The position numbers and the translations under genes were made by a program. The notes below the pieces were generated by a model, which saw only the letters and a list, made by a program, of their open reading frames with translations, was not told where the DNA came from and did no database searches. A stretch of 34,508 nucleotides of DNA from Penium margaritaceum (taxonomy: Eukaryota > Streptophyta > Zygnematophyceae > Desmidiales > Peniaceae). Numbering within the stretch: position 1 is the first letter of the stretch; each line of letters opens with the position of its first letter. The DNA lies in the NCBI GenBank assembly GCA_023375785.1, contig SZWC01025582.1, positions 1-34,508 on the forward strand, in the 5' to 3' direction. Positions 32,480-34,508 of this stretch are shown one piece after another.

Positions 32480-33730
32480 ATGGATATTCCATGCACATTC
32501 ACCACTACATCCACATCCACAGCAACATCTAAATCTACGTCTACATCTATATCTACATTTACATCTCCATATACATCTACAACTACATCTATAGGCATAT
32601 GTATATCTACATCAAAAAATAAACTGGCATCTACATTGATGTGTAATTATAATTTACATCTATGGCTACATCCACATGTACATCTAAATCTTTATCTACA
32701 TCTACACTAACATGTACATGTACATCATCTGCATCTCTATCTTCATGTAAATGTACAACCTCAACTTTATCCACATATGTATTTACATCTTCAGCTTTGT
32801 CTATGTATCCATGTTTTCAAATAATACTTATACTTACTTCTAATTAATGAAACAAAGTATGAAAAATGGATAGATAGATGTATAGATATAGATTAATGTT
32901 TTACATATCCACCGATATCTATGTCTAAATGTACATCAGTTCTACGTTCTAATGTATACTCGTATTCACATCTACATCAACATTCCTATCTAAATCAACA
33001 TGTATACTATTCTGTAAGTACACTGTCTTGTTCAAAGCAATAACCATGTCCATATCCATGTCCATATCCATAACCATATCTACATACATGTCCATATCCA
33101 TTTGTACATACATGTTCATATCCACATATAGATACATATTCACATCTAGACACATATAGCAACCGATATCAATATTTACATCCATATCCATCTCCATATC
33201 CATGTCCATATGCATGTCCATGTCCATTTCCATATCTATATCCATATCCATGTCCATATCCATAAAAATGTCCACATGCATATCTGCATCCCTATCCATA
33301 TCCATATCCATATCCATATCCATATCCATAACCATATGCATATGCATATCCATATCCTTATCCATATCCATATCCGCATCCACATCCACATCCATATCCA
33401 TATCCATACCCATGTCCATTTCCATATCCATATTCATGTCCATATCCATCTCCATATCCATAGCCATATCCATATCCATATCCATATCCATATCCATATC
33501 CATATCCACATCCATATCCATATCCATATCCATATCCATATCCATATCCTTATCCTTTTCAATATCCATATTCATATCCATATCCATGTCCATATCCATC
33601 TTCATGTCCATATCCGAGTCAATGTATACTACATCTACATGTACATATTTACCCAAAACTATATCTACATCCACATCTACATGTAAATGTATATCTACAT
33701 CAACATCCAAAACATTTCCATGTCCATATT
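32480..33730. repeat. Degenerate hexanucleotide satellite (ACATCT / ATATCC type)
   Basis: A 6-bp period is visible throughout. About 32490-32810 is dominated by ACATCT and ACATCC variants. 32810-33040 is more irregular. About 33180-33640 is dominated by ATATCC (CCATAT in another phase). The long open frames across it (Met-Asp, Ser-Ile or His-Ile repeats) are products of the 6-bp period, not genes. Confidence 0.95.
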
Positions 33731-33764
33731 GATAACTATATCTATGAATATATGTATCTGTATA

Positions 33765-34508
33765 TCTAATCCATATCTATATCTATATCTATATCTATAT
33801 CTATATCTATACCTATATCTATATCTATATAAATATCTATATCTATATATATATCTATATCTATATCTATATCTATATCTATATCTATATCTATATCTAT
33901 ATCTATATCTATATCTATATCTATATCTATATCTATATCTATATCTATATCTATATCTATATCTATATCTATATCTATATCTATATCTATATCTATATCT
34001 ATATCTATATCTATATCTATATCTATATCTAAATCTATAAATGTAAATATACATATATATATCTATATCTACATCTATATTAATATATTTTTATATATCT
34101 ATATTTATATCTTTGCCTATATCTATATCTATATCTATATCTATATCTATATATATATATCTATATCTATATCTAGATCTTTATCTATATCCATATCTAT
34201 ATCTATATCTATATCTATTTTTAATTCTATAACTATACCTATATCTATACATATATCTATGTTTATATCTTTACCTATATCGATATCTTTATCTATATCT
34301 ATATCTATATCTATATCTATACTATATCTATATCTATATCTATATCTATAACTATATCTATATCTATATCTATAACTATATCTATATCTATATCTATATC
34401 TATATCTATATCTATATCTATATCTATATCTATATCTATATCTATATCTATATCTATATCTATATCTATATCTATATCAATATCTATATCTATATCTATA
34501 TCTATATC
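33765..34508. repeat. Near-pure (ATATCT)n satellite reaching the window end
   Basis: About 740 bp of ATATCT (CTATAT) repeats, longest uninterrupted at about 33848-34030 and 34380-34508, with a variant block at 34035-34130. The array continues beyond the window. Tyr-Leu and Tyr-Arg repeat frames here are artefacts. Confidence 0.97.

Noticed and set aside
32949..34054. Very long open frames of Met-Asp, Ser-Ile, His-Ile, Tyr-Leu and Tyr-Arg repeats on both strands
   Set aside because: They follow automatically from the 6-bp satellite, which lacks stops in most frames. There is no complexity, start context or domain.

Overview
The window looks like intergenic DNA of a land plant or charophyte green alga that has filled with retrotransposons. 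The plant-type signs are Ty1/copia and chromodomain-bearing Ty3/gypsy elements primed by initiator-tRNA-Met sites (TGGTATC...GC), a LINE remnant, and long microsatellites. The exact organism cannot be read from the sequence; a charophyte such as Chara is only an impression. Every element recognised is broken by stops, frameshifts or truncation. No complete host gene is visible. The only host-gene candidate is a possible last exon at 224-344.

Layout. 1-1226: possible terminal exon and unassigned DNA. 1227-4790 (minus): copia-1, 3' LTR plus RNase H, RT and integrase, 5'-truncated. 4830-5587: AT-rich DNA with a faint copia fragment. 5588-10427+ (plus): copia-2, gag-pol followed by its 3' LTR. 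10850-11945 (plus): gypsy-Z, integrase tail, chromodomain and LTR. 12880-13915 (minus): copia-3 RT fragment split by a (GA)n tract. 13951-17027: cluster of related gypsy LTRs containing a ~1.02-kb tandem duplication. 16353-21614 (plus): gypsy-A. 21615-24260 (plus): LTR, primer site and gag-protease of gypsy-C. 24261-24538: partial copia-2-type LTR. 24540-28565 (minus): gypsy-B and its LTR, facing gypsy-C. 28566-32480: mostly unassigned, with a LINE remnant at 30066-30770. 32480-34508: hexanucleotide satellite running off the window end.

The most unusual object is a 786-bp insertion at 14655-15440. It sits in one copy of the tandem duplication; the other copy is a paralogous empty site. It is flanked by a 9-bp imperfect target duplication, has long diverged inverted ends, and is built almost entirely of consecutive, mutually different hairpins and palindromes, the largest about 65 bp per arm. 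Isolated short-loop hairpins of the same style occur elsewhere (4757-4786, 10208-10236, 12024-12059, 16851-16883). At 16851-16883 a related copy shows that one arm is a recent 19-nt addition. Together they suggest a hairpin-rich non-autonomous transposon family, a local process that makes inverted duplications, or both.

No functional pathway is encoded. The elements share the usual LTR-retrotransposon logic (gag, protease, integrase, RT and RNase H between LTRs). Many stops and lost catalytic residues fit C-to-T or G-to-A changes, as expected for long-methylated, silenced DNA.
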